From contig NC_091670.1 of the NCBI RefSeq assembly GCF_042453785.1, positions 2,418,001 to 2,482,000 on the forward strand: DNA of 64,000 nucleotides, read 5' to 3'. Under the pieces are notes generated by a model that had not been told where the DNA came from, searched no databases, and saw only the letters and a list, made by a program, of their open reading frames with translations. The position numbers and the translations under genes are program-made. The DNA comes from Malus domestica. Lineage: Eukaryota; Streptophyta; Magnoliopsida; Rosales; Rosaceae. This document shows, in pieces, positions 47,712-59,485 of this stretch; positions within the stretch are counted from its first letter, which is position 1; each line of letters opens with the position of its first letter.

Positions 47712-50700
47712 TCAACAAATTTTACAAACGCCAATCAAGTCTAAGCAGTGCTTAAACTTGTGCAACGAAACTGGCTTCGTTAACATATCCGCAGGATTGT
47801 CAGCGGTCCCAATCTTCTGAAGAAGAATATCTCCCTCGTCAATAACCTCACGAACAAAATGGAACCTCACGTCAATGTGTTTCGTACGTGCATGATGAAC
47901 TTGATTCTTTGCTAAATGTATAGCACTCTGACTGTCGCAATAAACATCCACATGGTCTTGTTGAACCCCTAAGTCATCAAGCAACCCTTGAAGCCAGATG
48001 GCTTCCTTTATAGCTTCTGTCACAGCCATGTATTCTGCCTCAGTAGTCGACAAAGCAACTGTAGATTGCAGAATCGACCTCCAACTTACTGGACCTCCAG
48101 CAATAGAGAATACAAAACCAGTAGTGGACCTACGCTTGTCCAAATCACCTGCGTAATCAGAATCCACATATCCAACAACACATTTACCAGTAACTTTATC
48201 CTGCTGGAACAATAAACCAACATCCACAGTACCCAGAATATACCGTAGAATCCATTTCACAGCTTGCCAATGCCCTTTTCCTGGATTATGCATATATCTA
48301 CTGACAATGCTAACAGCTTGTGAAATATCAGGCCTAGTACACACCATAGCATACATCAAACTACCAACAACATTTGCATAAGGAATTTGAGCCATGTACT
48401 GACTCTCTTTAACAGTTTTAGGAGACATAGAAGCGCTAAGTTTGAAATGAGAGGCAAGAGGTGTACTAACCGGTTTTGAATTTTCATTCATCCTGAAACG
48501 TTGTAGTACCTTCTTCAAATACTGCTTCTGACACAGACTAATCTTGCCCTTCGCTCTATCTCTTTCAATTTCCATACCTAGTATCTTCCGAGCTTCTCCC
48601 AAGTCCTTCATCTCAAATTCATTACTTAGTTGAGTCTTCAACCTTGTAATCTCCACTTTGCTCTTACATGCTATAAGCATATCATCAACATATAAAAGCA
48701 GATAAATGAAGGTTCCATCTTGTAGTTTGCGAAAGTATACACAATGGTCATAGTGACTTCTTGTGTACTTCTGCCCGATCATAAATCTATCAAATCGCTT
48801 GTACCATTGTCTTGGAGACTGCTTCAAGCCATACAATGATTTTTCCAATTTGCAAACCCAATTTTCCTTTCCAGCAACCTTAAAACCTTCTGGCTGAGAC
48901 ATATAAATCTCTTCCTCCAAATCACCATGTAAGAACGCAGTCTTGACATCAAGTTGGGCCAACTCAAGGTCAAACTGCACAACTAAAGCCAACAGAATAC
49001 GAATAGAAGAATGTTTTACTACAGGAGAAAATACCTCATTGTAGTCAATGCCTTCCTTCTGAGCATAGCCTTTAGCTACCAATCTGGCTTTGAATCTTAC
49101 ATTGTCTTTTCCCAAAGATTCCATCTTTTTGGCATACACCCATTTACAACCAATTGCTTTCTTCCCCTTTGGTAACTGAACCAGCTTCCAAGTCTCATTT
49201 TTATGAAGAGATTTCATCTCCTCATCCATAGATTTCTTCCACAACTCGCACTCTGAACTCATGACAGCTTCTTTGTAGGCGGATGGAATATCATCTTCAA
49301 TAACGGGAAGTGCATATGCCACAATATCAGTAAATCGAGCAGGCTTTCGGATTTCCCTTCTCGATCTTCTGGTTGCAATATAGTCTTGTTGCTGTGGAGG
49401 CTCTTGGGTAGGTGCCTCCTCTTCATCATCCTCGTCCTCATCATCAGAATTAACTGTAGGACTAGTGATTGAAACATCAGACCTTACTGGAACAACTGGA
49501 GTCTTCAGTAACTCCACCTGCTTTGAGCTCCTCATGGTTTTGGTCGCTTCAGTTTCACCTTCATGCTTGTTCTGATTAACCATAGCAGCCTCATCAAAAG
49601 TCACATCTCTGCTTACAACAAATTTCTTCTCATCTGGACACCAGAGTCGGTATCCCTTCACGCCAATGCTAAAGCCCATAAATAGAGCTTTCTTTGCTCT
49701 TGGATCCAACTTGCTTTCTCTGACATGATAGTAAGCAGAACAACCAAATATGTGTAAAAACTTGTAATCAGTACAAGGTTTACTAGACCATACCTCCATG
49801 GGCGTTTTGCCCTCATTCGCAGCAGCTGGCAATCGATTAATGAGATGGCTTGCATAAGTGAGTGCCTCAGCCCAAAACGCCTTGCCTAATCCAGCATTAG
49901 ACAACATACACCGAACTTTCTCAAGCAAAGTACGGTTCATGCGCTCCGCCACCCCATTCTGTTGCGGTGTCTCCCTAACCGTGAAGTGCCTCACAATACC
50001 CTCATCTTGACAAACTTTCAAGAAAGGATCAGACTTATATTCACCCCCATTGTCTGATCTGAGAGTCTTGATCTTTCGACCGCTTTGCGTTTCAATCATC
50101 TTTTTCCACTTCAGGAATATCTTCAAGACTTCATCTTTACGCTTCATGGTGTACACCCATATTCTTCTAGAGAAGTCATCAACAAAGGAGACAAAATAAT
50201 GGCTACCTCCCCAAGATGCATTCTTGGAAGGTCCCCAAACATCAGTGTGAACATAATCAAGAATGCCCTTAGTGTGGTGAATAGCAGTGCCAAATTTTAC
50301 TCTAGTTTGCTTACCCAACACACAATGCTCACAGAATTCCAATTTGCATGCCTTTGCACCTTTCAATAAGCCTTGCTTCACCAATCCTTGCAACGCTTTT
50401 TCACCAGCATGCCCAAGACGCATATGCCATAACCTCGTGGTGTCTGTGCTATCTGCGTCAGCAGCTTCGGTGACAGCTGCTCCACCAATAACTGTATTCC
50501 CCTGCAAGAAATACAAGTTATTTCGTCTTGTACCTTTCATCACCACCAGTGCCCCGTACACAGCTTTAAGAACTCCACCCTCCATGGTGATCTTGAGACC
50601 CTTGGATTCCAATGCACCCAGTGAGATAAGATTTTTCTTCATATCCGGTACATACCGAACATCACTTAATTCTCTGACTGTTCCATCATGCATCTTCAAA

Positions 50701-51749
50701 CAGATTTTGCCTATCCCTTGTGTTTTGCAGGCATTATTATTACCCATCAAAACAACTCCACCATCCAGCTCCTCGAAATTAGAAAACCATTCCCGAATGG
50801 GACACATATGATAGGTGCAACCTGAATCCAAAATCCACTCATTGGAGTGACCATCAGCATATGAACTAGCCAAAGCAAACTCGAAATCATCATCTCCAGA
50901 TTTTGCAATATTTGCTTCAGAACCCGCTTTCTCCTTCTCTTTGTTCTTCAATTTGGGGCAGTCTTTCTTCCAATGACCCTTTTGGCGACAAAAAGCACAT
51001 TCATCTTTAGCAGGAAACTTCCCTCGTGACTTTGAACGAGATTTTCCCCGCTTCCCAGATTTTCTTTCCTCTGTTCGACCCCTTGCAACAAATGCCTCGG
51101 TTTGTGAATTGTGAGTCTTCAATTCCTTCTTACGACACTCATGATTCACCAATGCCGCAGACACCTCATCAAGTTTCACCTCGGATTTTCCATACAACAG
51201 AGTAGTTGTCAAATGATCATAATCATCAGGCAATGAATTTAACAAACATAGTGCCTTGTCCTCGTCAGGAATTTTCACATCAAGGTTTGCTAAATCAGCA
51301 AGTATTTTATTATAATCATTGAGGTGTTCGTGCATAGAGATACCTGGACGATACTGAAATCGGAAGAGTCGCTTCTTCAAGAAGAGACGATTTTCTGCGC
51401 TCTTGGTCATATACTTCTCCTCCAATTTCGTCCATAACTCCTTAGCAGAAGTTTCCTTCATATACGGGTATTTCAACTCCTTATCAAGGAACGATCGAAT
51501 AGCAGCACAAGCATGAAGATTAATTCGCGTCCACTGCTTGTCATCAATATCTTCTGGTTTATCTTCCAGAACCATATCCAACTCTTGTTGATACAACACA
51601 TCCATAACTTCACATTGCCACATACCAAAATTATTAGAGCCATTGAATTTATCAACCTCTAACCTTGTAGTAGTGGTTGGATGTCTATTGGATGAAGACG
51701 AAGACGATGCTGACTCCTTCCTTACAGATTCATCTTTATCTCCAGCCAT
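47712..51749 (-). CDS. Copia gag-pol polyprotein, 1,345 aa
   Basis: One open frame without stops. Gag/UBN2-type region about residues 30-210; CCHC zinc knuckle [14 protein letters not shown] at 251-264; aspartic protease motif LDSG at 307-310; GAG-pre-integrase LWHMRLGH; integrase core with D, D and E contexts [16 protein letters not shown] and [13 protein letters not shown]; reverse transcriptase with LLLYVDDM; RNase H near the C terminus with [23 protein letters not shown] and ADMLTK. Full length for the family, with all catalytic signatures visible. It acts in cytoplasmic virus-like particles and integration in the nucleus. Expression would start in the 5' LTR at 51878-52417. Confidence 0.95.
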   Translation of the reverse strand: MAGDKDESVRKESASSSSSSNRHPTTTTRLEVDKFNGSNNFGMWQCEVMDVLYQQELDMVLEDKPEDIDDKQWTRINLHACAAIRSFLDKELKYPYMKETSAKELWTKLEEKYMTKSAENRLFLKKRLFRFQYRPGISMHEHLNDYNKILADLANLDVKIPDEDKALCLLNSLPDDYDHLTTTLLYGKSEVKLDEVSAALVNHECRKKELKTHNSQTEAFVARGRTEERKSGKRGKSRSKSRGKFPAKDECAFCRQKGHWKKDCPKLKNKEKEKAGSEANIAKSGDDDFEFALASSYADGHSNEWILDSGCTYHMCPIREWFSNFEELDGGVVLMGNNNACKTQGIGKICLKMHDGTVRELSDVRYVPDMKKNLISLGALESKGLKITMEGGVLKAVYGALVVMKGTRRNNLYFLQGNTVIGGAAVTEAADADSTDTTRLWHMRLGHAGEKALQGLVKQGLLKGAKACKLEFCEHCVLGKQTRVKFGTAIHHTKGILDYVHTDVWGPSKNASWGGSHYFVSFVDDFSRRIWVYTMKRKDEVLKIFLKWKKMIETQSGRKIKTLRSDNGGEYKSDPFLKVCQDEGIVRHFTVRETPQQNGVAERMNRTLLEKVRCMLSNAGLGKAFWAEALTYASHLINRLPAAANEGKTPMEVWSSKPCTDYKFLHIFGCSAYYHVRESKLDPRAKKALFMGFSIGVKGYRLWCPDEKKFVVSRDVTFDEAAMVNQNKHEGETEATKTMRSSKQVELLKTPVVPVRSDVSITSPTVNSDDEDEDDEEEAPTQEPPQQQDYIATRRSRREIRKPARFTDIVAYALPVIEDDIPSAYKEAVMSSECELWKKSMDEEMKSLHKNETWKLVQLPKGKKAIGCKWVYAKKMESLGKDNVRFKARLVAKGYAQKEGIDYNEVFSPVVKHSSIRILLALVVQFDLELAQLDVKTAFLHGDLEEEIYMSQPEGFKVAGKENWVCKLEKSLYGLKQSPRQWYKRFDRFMIGQKYTRSHYDHCVYFRKLQDGTFIYLLLYVDDMLIACKSKVEITRLKTQLSNEFEMKDLGEARKILGMEIERDRAKGKISLCQKQYLKKVLQRFRMNENSKPVSTPLASHFKLSASMSPKTVKESQYMAQIPYANVVGSLMYAMVCTRPDISQAVSIVSRYMHNPGKGHWQAVKWILRYILGTVDVGLLFQQDKVTGKCVVGYVDSDYAGDLDKRRSTTGFVFSIAGGPVSWRSILQSTVALSTTEAEYMAVTEAIKEAIWLQGLLDDLGVQQDHVDVYCDSQSAIHLAKNQVHHARTKHIDVRFHFVREVIDEGDILLQKIGTADNPADMLTKPVSLHKFKHCLDLIGVCKIC

Positions 51750-51863
51750 CTACTCGGTACTGTTCACAAATACGGCACTGTTCACAGGTACAATACTGTT
51801 CACAGATATTGTAGCAGTTCACTGTTCATTGAACTGTAGCGCCAACACTATTCACGGAACTGG

Positions 51864-51875
51864 GCTCTGATACCA
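51864..51875 (-). promoter_or_regulatory. Copia primer-binding site (initiator tRNA-Met)
   Basis: The minus strand reads TGGTATCAGAGC, two bases downstream of the 5' LTR. Same primer type as at 1572-1583. Confidence 0.9.
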
Positions 51876-51877
51876 CT

Positions 51878-52417
51878 TGTTGTGCGGAAGCGGCGTACGA
51901 CTGTAAGTGAATAGTAAAACAGAACAGAATAAAACCAACACCAACAAGAACACCAAGATTTATACTGGTTCGGCAATGCCTACATCCAGTTTGGAGACGA
52001 CGGAGTATTCCACTATAATCAATGAGAACATACAATAGTGTTTATCACTCAATTTCCCAAAGACCCAAATAACCCCAAGCTCTCACACTTACAATAGGAA
52101 GAGAAAACCAAAAATACAAAACAAGACAATTTGAGAAAATTCTTCTCTATGCCAAATGGCTTCTTGCTATTTTTCTCTCTTCCTTGTTCTTCTCTACTTC
52201 TCCATGCTTATGAGCTACACCTTGCTCTCCTTTTATAGCCAAAGAAAAGCTTCTCAAAGACATCAATGGCCAAAGGCCTAACATCAAGTCAAAAAGAATT
52301 AGGCATAAGTGCATCCAATTTTGGTTTCCCACATGTAGCATGCCATCCAACAATTTTGACCACAAAAGTAGCCCAAAGATTTGGACTTTGACTACATGTT
52401 TGAGTCAATAATCAACA
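51878..52417 (-). repeat. 5' LTR of the copia element
   Basis: Matches 47103-47642 base for base as far as I can read. Minus-strand TATA box at 52231-52237 is the likely promoter of the element. Confidence 0.95.
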
Positions 52418-53116
52418 TATAGAAGGTATAGTTCACTTCCTAGACTTAAATTCAAAAGATTGCGGTGCTTTAAGGTGGTGGAACTAGAATCAGGATTCAG
52501 GTATGTAGGACAATCAGTTTTATGCTCGTGGTGCACGGCCTGACTAGCTAAGCTATATGAGTTGATGTACATGCTAAAACGAAATTAGAAAAACAGAAGA
52601 GAGGTGACGAAAAGTCTCTATTCCTACCTGATTTTCTGAAGATGTGGTGATCGGATTGACGTTAAATTTGGATATGTTATCGTACTCGAACAGACGAACT
52701 AGATTCGTGAAGAACACTTTTCGATTTGAGTTACATAAGATGGATATATTGAATCATCAAGAGCAGAATAAATAGGATAGACATGTTCTCAGTTTCATCA
52801 AGATCAGGATTCATGTCCCATTCCTCGTGCAGAACCTAAATAGGATTGACATGTTCTCAGCACGATTCCCTAACATGATGCTAACGATATCTTCAGAAAA
52901 TGAACCTTAAGATTAGGACTGACAAGAGCAGCCCCCATGGTGTTGCGAGTTTCCAAGGTGTCCACTTGCAGCATTAGGCAAGATGACCAGATTGTTGATC
53001 AGGAACTGTAGCTCATTCTCATAAACATCAAGGCGCGTGCAGAAATGCTAGTTTATTTAAAACACTGAATATTCAATCAAGTACATCTGACAAGAATTCA
53101 GATATGGTCGCTGTCT
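52418..53116. other. Decayed module spacer (unit D)
   Basis: 52418-52422 is the target duplication. 52760-53060 resembles the conserved LecRK-TNL spacer (for example AGGATTGACATGTTCT as at 31215, and TTCAGAAAATGAACC as at 2658), placing the fusion gene in a fourth copy of the module. No LecRK remnant is visible. Confidence 0.5.
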
Positions 53117-55335
53117 CTACAAGTCAATGGGGAAAGCTCCTGTGGTTCGAATATGATCAAGAGTCCTCCTTAGACCATGCTTGAGCACTGCTTGATTACC
53201 TGCCCTGAATCCTTGCCCGTAAATTGTTGTATTTGTCTCAATTGAATATTTAAAAAATTCACCAAGCTTCTTCCCTTCATTAGACATTGTCGAACTAGAC
53301 CCCGAAGACGTCTCAGAGTCCAGCCACGTATGGGCCAACACTTGGTAGATACCATATCCAACCTCTGGGCTCAGATTCCGATAACCATTCAGCCTTAGCC
53401 ATGCGTGCATCATCAATGCAGCCAGAATTGACCCTGAGAGCAACCTAGGAAGGCCATACAGCATCCGAATTGATGTTATTCTACTGTGTCCCTTCAGCAT
53501 CCTTAGAATACTAGTAACGATAGGTTCTGCCGAGAAAACTGCTCTAGTCTCTGGCAGGTAGTGATGACCGAGCCTTTCTACCTTGGTGTCCTTATTTAGT
53601 GTTCGTCTCCCAACCAAGATTACTGGGATTTGCTGCTCAAATTTCATATCTAAATCTTCAAAGAAAGCTTGTACTTGAAGAAAAAGGGAATTGCACTTGT
53701 GATCATCCATAATTTCCGAGTCATTACACTCCGAGCATTGCTTCCGACCATCAGGAAGTAAAAAATATTTGGTCGCCCATGGCTCCATTCTTTCACAGCT
53801 ATAACACCTAGGAGTTCCATCGCGCTCGTGAGAGGGGCAGTATTTTTGTAGCCAGAAAGGATGTTGCCTATACTCAATAAGACCGTCTGATTTTCTAATA
53901 GGGATAAGAGTCTTGCAAACATCGCAGTTTGGAAAGTGCTGCGCCTTATAGCACGATACGTGGTAAGGGCTATCTTCGGAAACAGAAAACTCATGATCAG
54001 TAATTGGAAGTTTACAAGTGATGCAAACAAAACATTCAGGATGCCAAAAAGCTCCGATGCATTCTAAATACCGCCCACGCTCAATATTCCTGTTGCAGCC
54101 AGCACATACCCTGAATCCATCATTATTGACACATGGTGGACGAGAATCCAAGTTCAAACTTTCTGGAAGACCCTCCGCAAACTCATCATATAGTTCATGG
54201 TCATGCTCCTCTAACAGACGTTCATCCCTTGTTGTAACGATGATTCTGCTACCCAGACCAAACCAGTTTTTATTTCCAGCCACTCTTGCTAGTTGGCCTA
54301 ACTGATCCACACCATCAAGAACGAGAAGAACCTTTTTATTATTAAAACATTTCTTTGTCATTACGGTACCAGCATAATCGTCCACAACTTGTGTATTGGT
54401 TTTCAGAACAGAGGAAAGAAGCTGACTTTGCAGATGAATGAGACCATATGTTGCAGAAACCTTTCCCACATCAGCAAGAAAACAACTTACTTCAAAATAA
54501 TGGGAAAATTCGTCATAAAATTGTCTAGCAGTGAACGTCTTACCTATCCCAGCTTCCCCAAATATGCCTATAAAACGAACATCATTTGCTTCTAGATCCA
54601 AAAGAAAATGTAATTTTTTCGGTCTAAAATCAATTCCCGCCATCTTCTTTGCAGAACCTAACAATTTGAAAGTGGGATGCACTCTGTTACTTACTATTTT
54701 GACAATCTGGTTGATGAGCTCAGTCTCATAACTGCAACACAAAAAATGAAGTAATCGTCAAACACTCGCTTTTTTTGATAATATGAATATCATAAATAAT
54801 TTATGTACAACAAATTTCCATTCGTTTATTCGTACCTATAGTCATCTGACTTCATCCCTGCTATTACGCTCACTTTCTCTAAAGCACGTCTCCATTCTTG
54901 CAACTTTCTCATGTCCTCGCTAAAGTTTCTTTCATGCTCGTCAAAGGCCGCTTCGAAAGTTCCTTTTTGCTCTCGAACAAGGGAGGGCTCTACACCATAT
55001 AATATTGGAATGATTGCATTCCTTACTTCCACGCATTTAAGTATATGTACAAGTTCATCCAAGCACCAAGTAGAAGAAGCATAGTTTGGTGACAGAACAA
55101 TGATGGCAAACTGTGATTCTTCGACAGCAGTCGAGAGAGTTGAAGAAATATTGGTGCCTCTTTCAATTCCCGAATTGTCCCTGAAAGTCCTAATTGCTTG
55201 GCGCACCAGATTGTTGTACAAATGATCTGTGAAAGTCTTGCGGGTGTCTTTACCCCTAAAACTCAAGAACACATCATACTTCCATCGAGGAGGTGCAGGA
55301 TCAGATACGGAGGCTCGTTCCTTGCTCAAATCCAT
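53117..55335 (-). CDS. TIR-NB-LIM-DA1 fusion protein, no LRR
   Basis: Two exons (TIR 54836-55335; rest 53117-54731) join in frame to 704 aa. TIR about 17-160: YDVFLSFRGKDTRKTF, SSTWCLDEL. Partial NB: P-loop GEAGIGKT 225-232, kinase-2 LLVLDGVD 302-309 (second Asp of the usual LDD is Gly), RNBS-B SRIIVTTR 328-335. About 10 residues later it becomes the LIM-DA1 module with no GLPL, ARC2, MHD or LRR. LIM ligands are present (CAGC at 376-379, WHPEC, CITC), then the LIM-like CDVC/CPSH/CYSC region and the DA1 peptidase domain. The expected HEMMH reads ALMMH (605-609) and the following EEG reads GYG, so the Zn-peptidase should be inactive; a short internal segment upstream is also missing. Arabidopsis CHS3/DAR4 joins TIR-NB-LRR to LIM-DA1; this is a shorter variant. 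Probable decoy or regulator; could also be a decaying gene, though the frame is clean. Confidence 0.85.
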
Positions 55336-57395
55336 TGAAAAATGGTTGTTGAAATCTGCTCCAAGTTAACAACCAATTAAGAAAGCTCAGTGGAATAGTA
55401 ATATAAGCTAGAGTTTTAATATGCTCTTACTTAAAAACAGAGGGGGCGTTGAGGGAGAGCGAAATGTGTAATCACACAAGATCTTAAATTTTAAGGGCTC
55501 AGAAAATTTGTCATCTAAATTTACATATGATAATGCTACATATTAAAAAAAATTGATTTTAATAGTACTTTAAGATCTCATTGTGCACTTCTTATAAGCG
55601 TATTTTCTTTTTAAATATAAAAAATTAGAGTGCATAATTAAATATTTGAAGTGTCAATAACAACACCCTAGAAACGATTTATTTTTTCAATTTATTATAT
55701 AATAATGTTATATATTCAAGGGAAACTTTGAAATTAGAGTTTTTGAAGCTTTTTTTCTTGTTTGGTTGTTTAGGATTGAAGTGTTTTTGATTATTTAGTG
55801 AAAGTTATGATTGTAACTATTTTTACTTATTACTTAAAGAAATAAATCCTAAAATTTGTTTTAGAAAACTATCTTATGGAGGGACCTTTTTATAAATTTT
55901 GCATAAGACTTCCAAAATCTCAGAGACCCCGCCCTGCTTATAAATAATGATCTGCGCGTTTTCTTGGTTGCATTTCTTTTTCAGCTCTCTGTAATTTAAA
56001 AATACTGATCTGCGCGTTTTCTTGGTTGCATTTCTTCTTCAGCTCTCTGTAATTTAATTTTTTTTCTCTTTGGTTTTGGTCAACTTTTAGCTATTTCTTA
56101 TTTGAATATGTTGGAAGAATTGGTCCTGGGAGTTACACGGTTTCTTTCAGCCCTAATCTTTTATTCATTATGTATACCTAATACCGAGCATTCCAGGAAT
56201 TGCCATGGATTCAGACTTGTCGATTTCATCTGCTTGTTTTTTTTCCCCTGACGGTTCAAAAGCTATACAACATTTGACGAGTCATATTATATTATATATT
56301 TAAAAAATTTTAATAAAAAGAATTTGGACTAATTTTAAATTTATCAAAAACAACATTATAATTTTATTTAATAAAAAAGGCATGAATTTCAATGAACAGA
56401 ACAAAAACTAGAAGAAAACAAGTCCAAATAAAAGGCTCACGAGGTGGAAGCAAGCCCAGGTGCAAAATAATTTTTTTTTTTTTAAAGTCCATGCCCTGAT
56501 GGAACACCACTTCCGTCCGTCAGATGGGCATAGACTTGTCTATTTCTCTTTTTTTTTACTATTTGAAAGTTGGTTTGGTGTGCCCACGTCGGTGCCCTTC
56601 ATTATGTCTTTGGTTTTTTAGAAAAACTAATTAAAATGATTTAAAATTTTTGAGTTTTAACAATAAGGACAAAATAAAATGTAAAGTGAATAGTATCCGA
56701 ATTGACTTTTTAATATAAAAATGTGATTTTTTCGTTAAAATGAACAGTACCAGAAATTTTTCGTTAAAATTCTCATGTTATTTTTGTTTTTGGGTCAACA
56801 TGCCGTTCATTATGTCATTTGTCTTCTTTTGGGCAGCCCTAGGAAGGCTCCCTCTTGGGTTGGACAAAAAATAAGGACTAAGCGCCACTAGTCCAAGTTA
56901 CAAGGAAGCTTTTAAAAAATGCTAGGCTCTAGTCAGAAGATGGCAGGTTGGGACCTAACGCCTAAGCGGTTAGATGAGGCCTAAGCAGACGGTTAGACGG
57001 ATTAGAAGGATTTAAGTAAATCTATTATGTTTCATGTAAATAATTGTTTGTTTATACTTAAAATATATATAATTTCATCATAAACTACAAAATATAAAGA
57101 TAATGTTGGTTATTTTGTTGTAGTTTCAGAAATAGTGTTTATTTTTTTCCGATAAATATTGAGATGCAAGGTTTGAACCGGAGGAAAAACTTGCACACCT
57201 CATCTGGTGACTTGAATTTTGAGATGCAAAAACTGAAGCAATATCATTAGCATTCCAAGTATTACAACTTAAAGGGGCATTCAATCTTTGCGGAGTGATT
57301 CTTTGTGGGACTACCAGTTCCAGTACGATCTGCCTTGTCATTTATGAGTTCCTTCTTAAGGATTGCAACTTGTACATCTCCTAATAGCGTAACAA
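55336..57395. other. Intergenic region upstream of the fusion gene
   Basis: Promoter of the fusion gene should lie in the first part. 55948-56055 is a tandem duplication (period 58, CTGCGCGTTTTCTTGGTTGC in both). 56915-57015 is a GCGCCTAGG-type repeat like 40155-40245. 57126-57395 has no conserved frame. Confidence 0.5.
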
Positions 57396-57949
57396 TCACA
57401 ACTGGAGGCCCATAGCCTTGCAATGAGAGATGATGTTGTCAGCTATAGTTGCTGTTCCATTGAGTTCTTCCACATCTTGCTTGTACACCAAACAAGCCCC
57501 ACATTTCTTTGGCTTCAAGTCTGCTATTAACCTGCGATCTAAATCCTTTGAATAATAAAAGGTATCAAATGAAATCGTAATCTGACCAGGTTTGATAATC
57601 CTTTCCCGAGAAACATAAAGTACCCAAAGGTGATCCGACACAGGATGACGTATTTTAGGACGAGAGTCCCAATGCTGGCAAGAAAAATGTTGCGACGAGC
57701 ATTGAATTCCAAAATGATCACAATACGCATATATATACTCAGGGAGAGGATTGATTTGTCTGCTCCGAGAAAATAGCACACAAAACAATTCCCATCACCC
57801 TGCTACATGAATGTGGGGGTATCTCCACAGTTAGTGAATTTCCCACACTTTGATGACTGAACCACTCAGGAATATAGCTTCCAGGAATTACCGTATGGAA
57901 TTGCTTGACAGATCGAGAAATTCTCTGGACCATAGAAACAATTATATCA

Positions 57950-57992
<43 letters not shown>

Positions 57993-58089
57993 CTGAGGCA
58001 ATCTCCTTAGCACTGAAAATATGATACCGTTACAACCATGATTGTCAACTACTAGACCAGAGCAATTAACAGCACTGAAAGAAAATTCT

Positions 58090-58129
<40 letters not shown>

Positions 58130-59485
58130 AGTACCTGAGGCAATCTCCTTAGCACCGAAAATATGATACTGTTACAACCATGATTGTCAACTACTAGACC
58201 AGAGCAATTAACAGCACTGAAAGAAAATTCTAACAGATTGGCGTAGAGGCCCAACTTTGGTGGTGGAACAGACAGCATGCTTAAGGAAGTAGAATCATCT
58301 GTGAATTCATATAATGTGCTATTTAATGGAAGAACTGACAATTGGCGAAGGCTCTTGCAATTCTCCAAATATAATACTGAAAGCTCAGAAAGCCGTCTAA
58401 TGCTTTCAGGGAGGGTAACAAAATTGTTTCCACTAAGATTTAATTCTTCTAAAGAGGACAAGTAGCCAATATCTTCTGGAACTGCTCCTTCACAAAGATT
58501 CAAGTCTCTCAGATCGAATACCTTCAAAGAACATAAGCCCTTTGAAGAAGTGAACACCGAACAACCCAAAGAGTGGGGAATCCTTCTTTTAAAAATCCCA
58601 AAAGTATACCATGATGCAGGAGATCCAGAAACAGATAACTTTAAAAAAAATTTCAAATGAACAAGTTAAGATGGCAACTCTTTTAATGCAGTTCGACTCA
58701 GATCAAGTTCCTCCAAATAGTCCATCACTCCCAAGCTTTCGGGGAGTTTGCTAAGTTTTGAGCACCCTAACATATTGAGAAGTTTAAGAGACTTGCAATT
58801 AGAAATGACACTTGGAACACACAAGAGACTTTGACAACCATCTAGATGTAGTTCAACAAGGCCAATCAGACATCCAATTGATGGAGGTATTTCCTTAATA
58901 GCAGTCTCACTTAAAATAAGACGTGACAGATTTTTCATGTCTCCAACAAACTCCGGAATCTTTTTCAGATTGACACATCGAGAGAGACTCAGAAATTCAA
59001 GAGACTCCATTGCTATCTCACTTGGGAGACTCTTCATACTCATACAATTCTTAAAGTTCAAAATCTTAAGCCTTTTGAGAGCTGCAATGGATGGGTGGAT
59101 CTCAATTAAATCATAACAACCTTCAAGTACTAACCTCTCAAGATTCTGAATTTCTGTGAAATATGGGGTCCTGATTAATTTTGAGAAACTAAGATCCATA
59201 TGTTTCAAGTTGGACAAGCGCTGCAGAATAATAGCAAGTGGTGATTAGATTAAAAACCCTTGATTTATAAAAAAAGGTTGTAAAAATGCAAACATAAATA
59301 CGTCTAAATACATACTCCATTATTGTACCTTTCTTCCATTCCAAAGTTGAACAATTTCACAAGTAGGCAAACTAAGTACGGTAAGAGAGTCCAGTTCAAA
59401 ACTTAGTGGTAGAGATTTGGATGGATAATATCTCCACTCCAGAAATCTTAAAGAATTAGGAAGAACTTCAGAGCCAGGAGAAAGG
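57396..59485 (-). pseudogene. TNL-D: 3' half of a TIR-NB-LRR gene
   Basis: Remaining exons, leftward: end of pre-LRR 59329-59485, LRR about 58135-59220, C-JID 57396-57924 (PGSYIPEWFSHQS). The TIR and NB exons are absent: a LINE starts at 59486. The LRR exon carries an in-frame TAA at 58666-58668, and the C-JID exon changes frame near 57780. The 3' end of the LRR exon and the adjoining GA repeat are duplicated in tandem (57993-58094 and 58135-58236), giving two copies of the splice donor. It is more diverged from TNL-A/B/C than those are from each other. Not functional as a receptor. Confidence 0.85.
57955..58134. repeat. Duplicated exon end with two (GA)n tracts
   Basis: GA tracts at 57955-57990 and 58093-58131 separate two copies of about 102 bp that differ at two or three bases. 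The tract sits immediately after the LRR-exon donor, as it does in TNL-A, -B and -C. Confidence 0.85.

Larger units (their letters stand above)
47103..52417 (-). mobile_element. Complete Ty1-copia retrotransposon, 5,315 bp
   Basis: Two 540-bp LTRs (47103-47642 and 51878-52417) that I read as identical, TG...CA ends, and a perfect 5-bp target duplication TATAG (47098-47102 and 52418-52422). A tRNA-Met primer-binding site, polypurine tract and one uninterrupted polyprotein frame are all present. The domain order (integrase before reverse transcriptase) is copia; it looks like the Tork/Tnt1 group, which is a by-eye judgement. Everything needed for mobility appears intact, so the insertion is recent. 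Confidence 0.95.
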
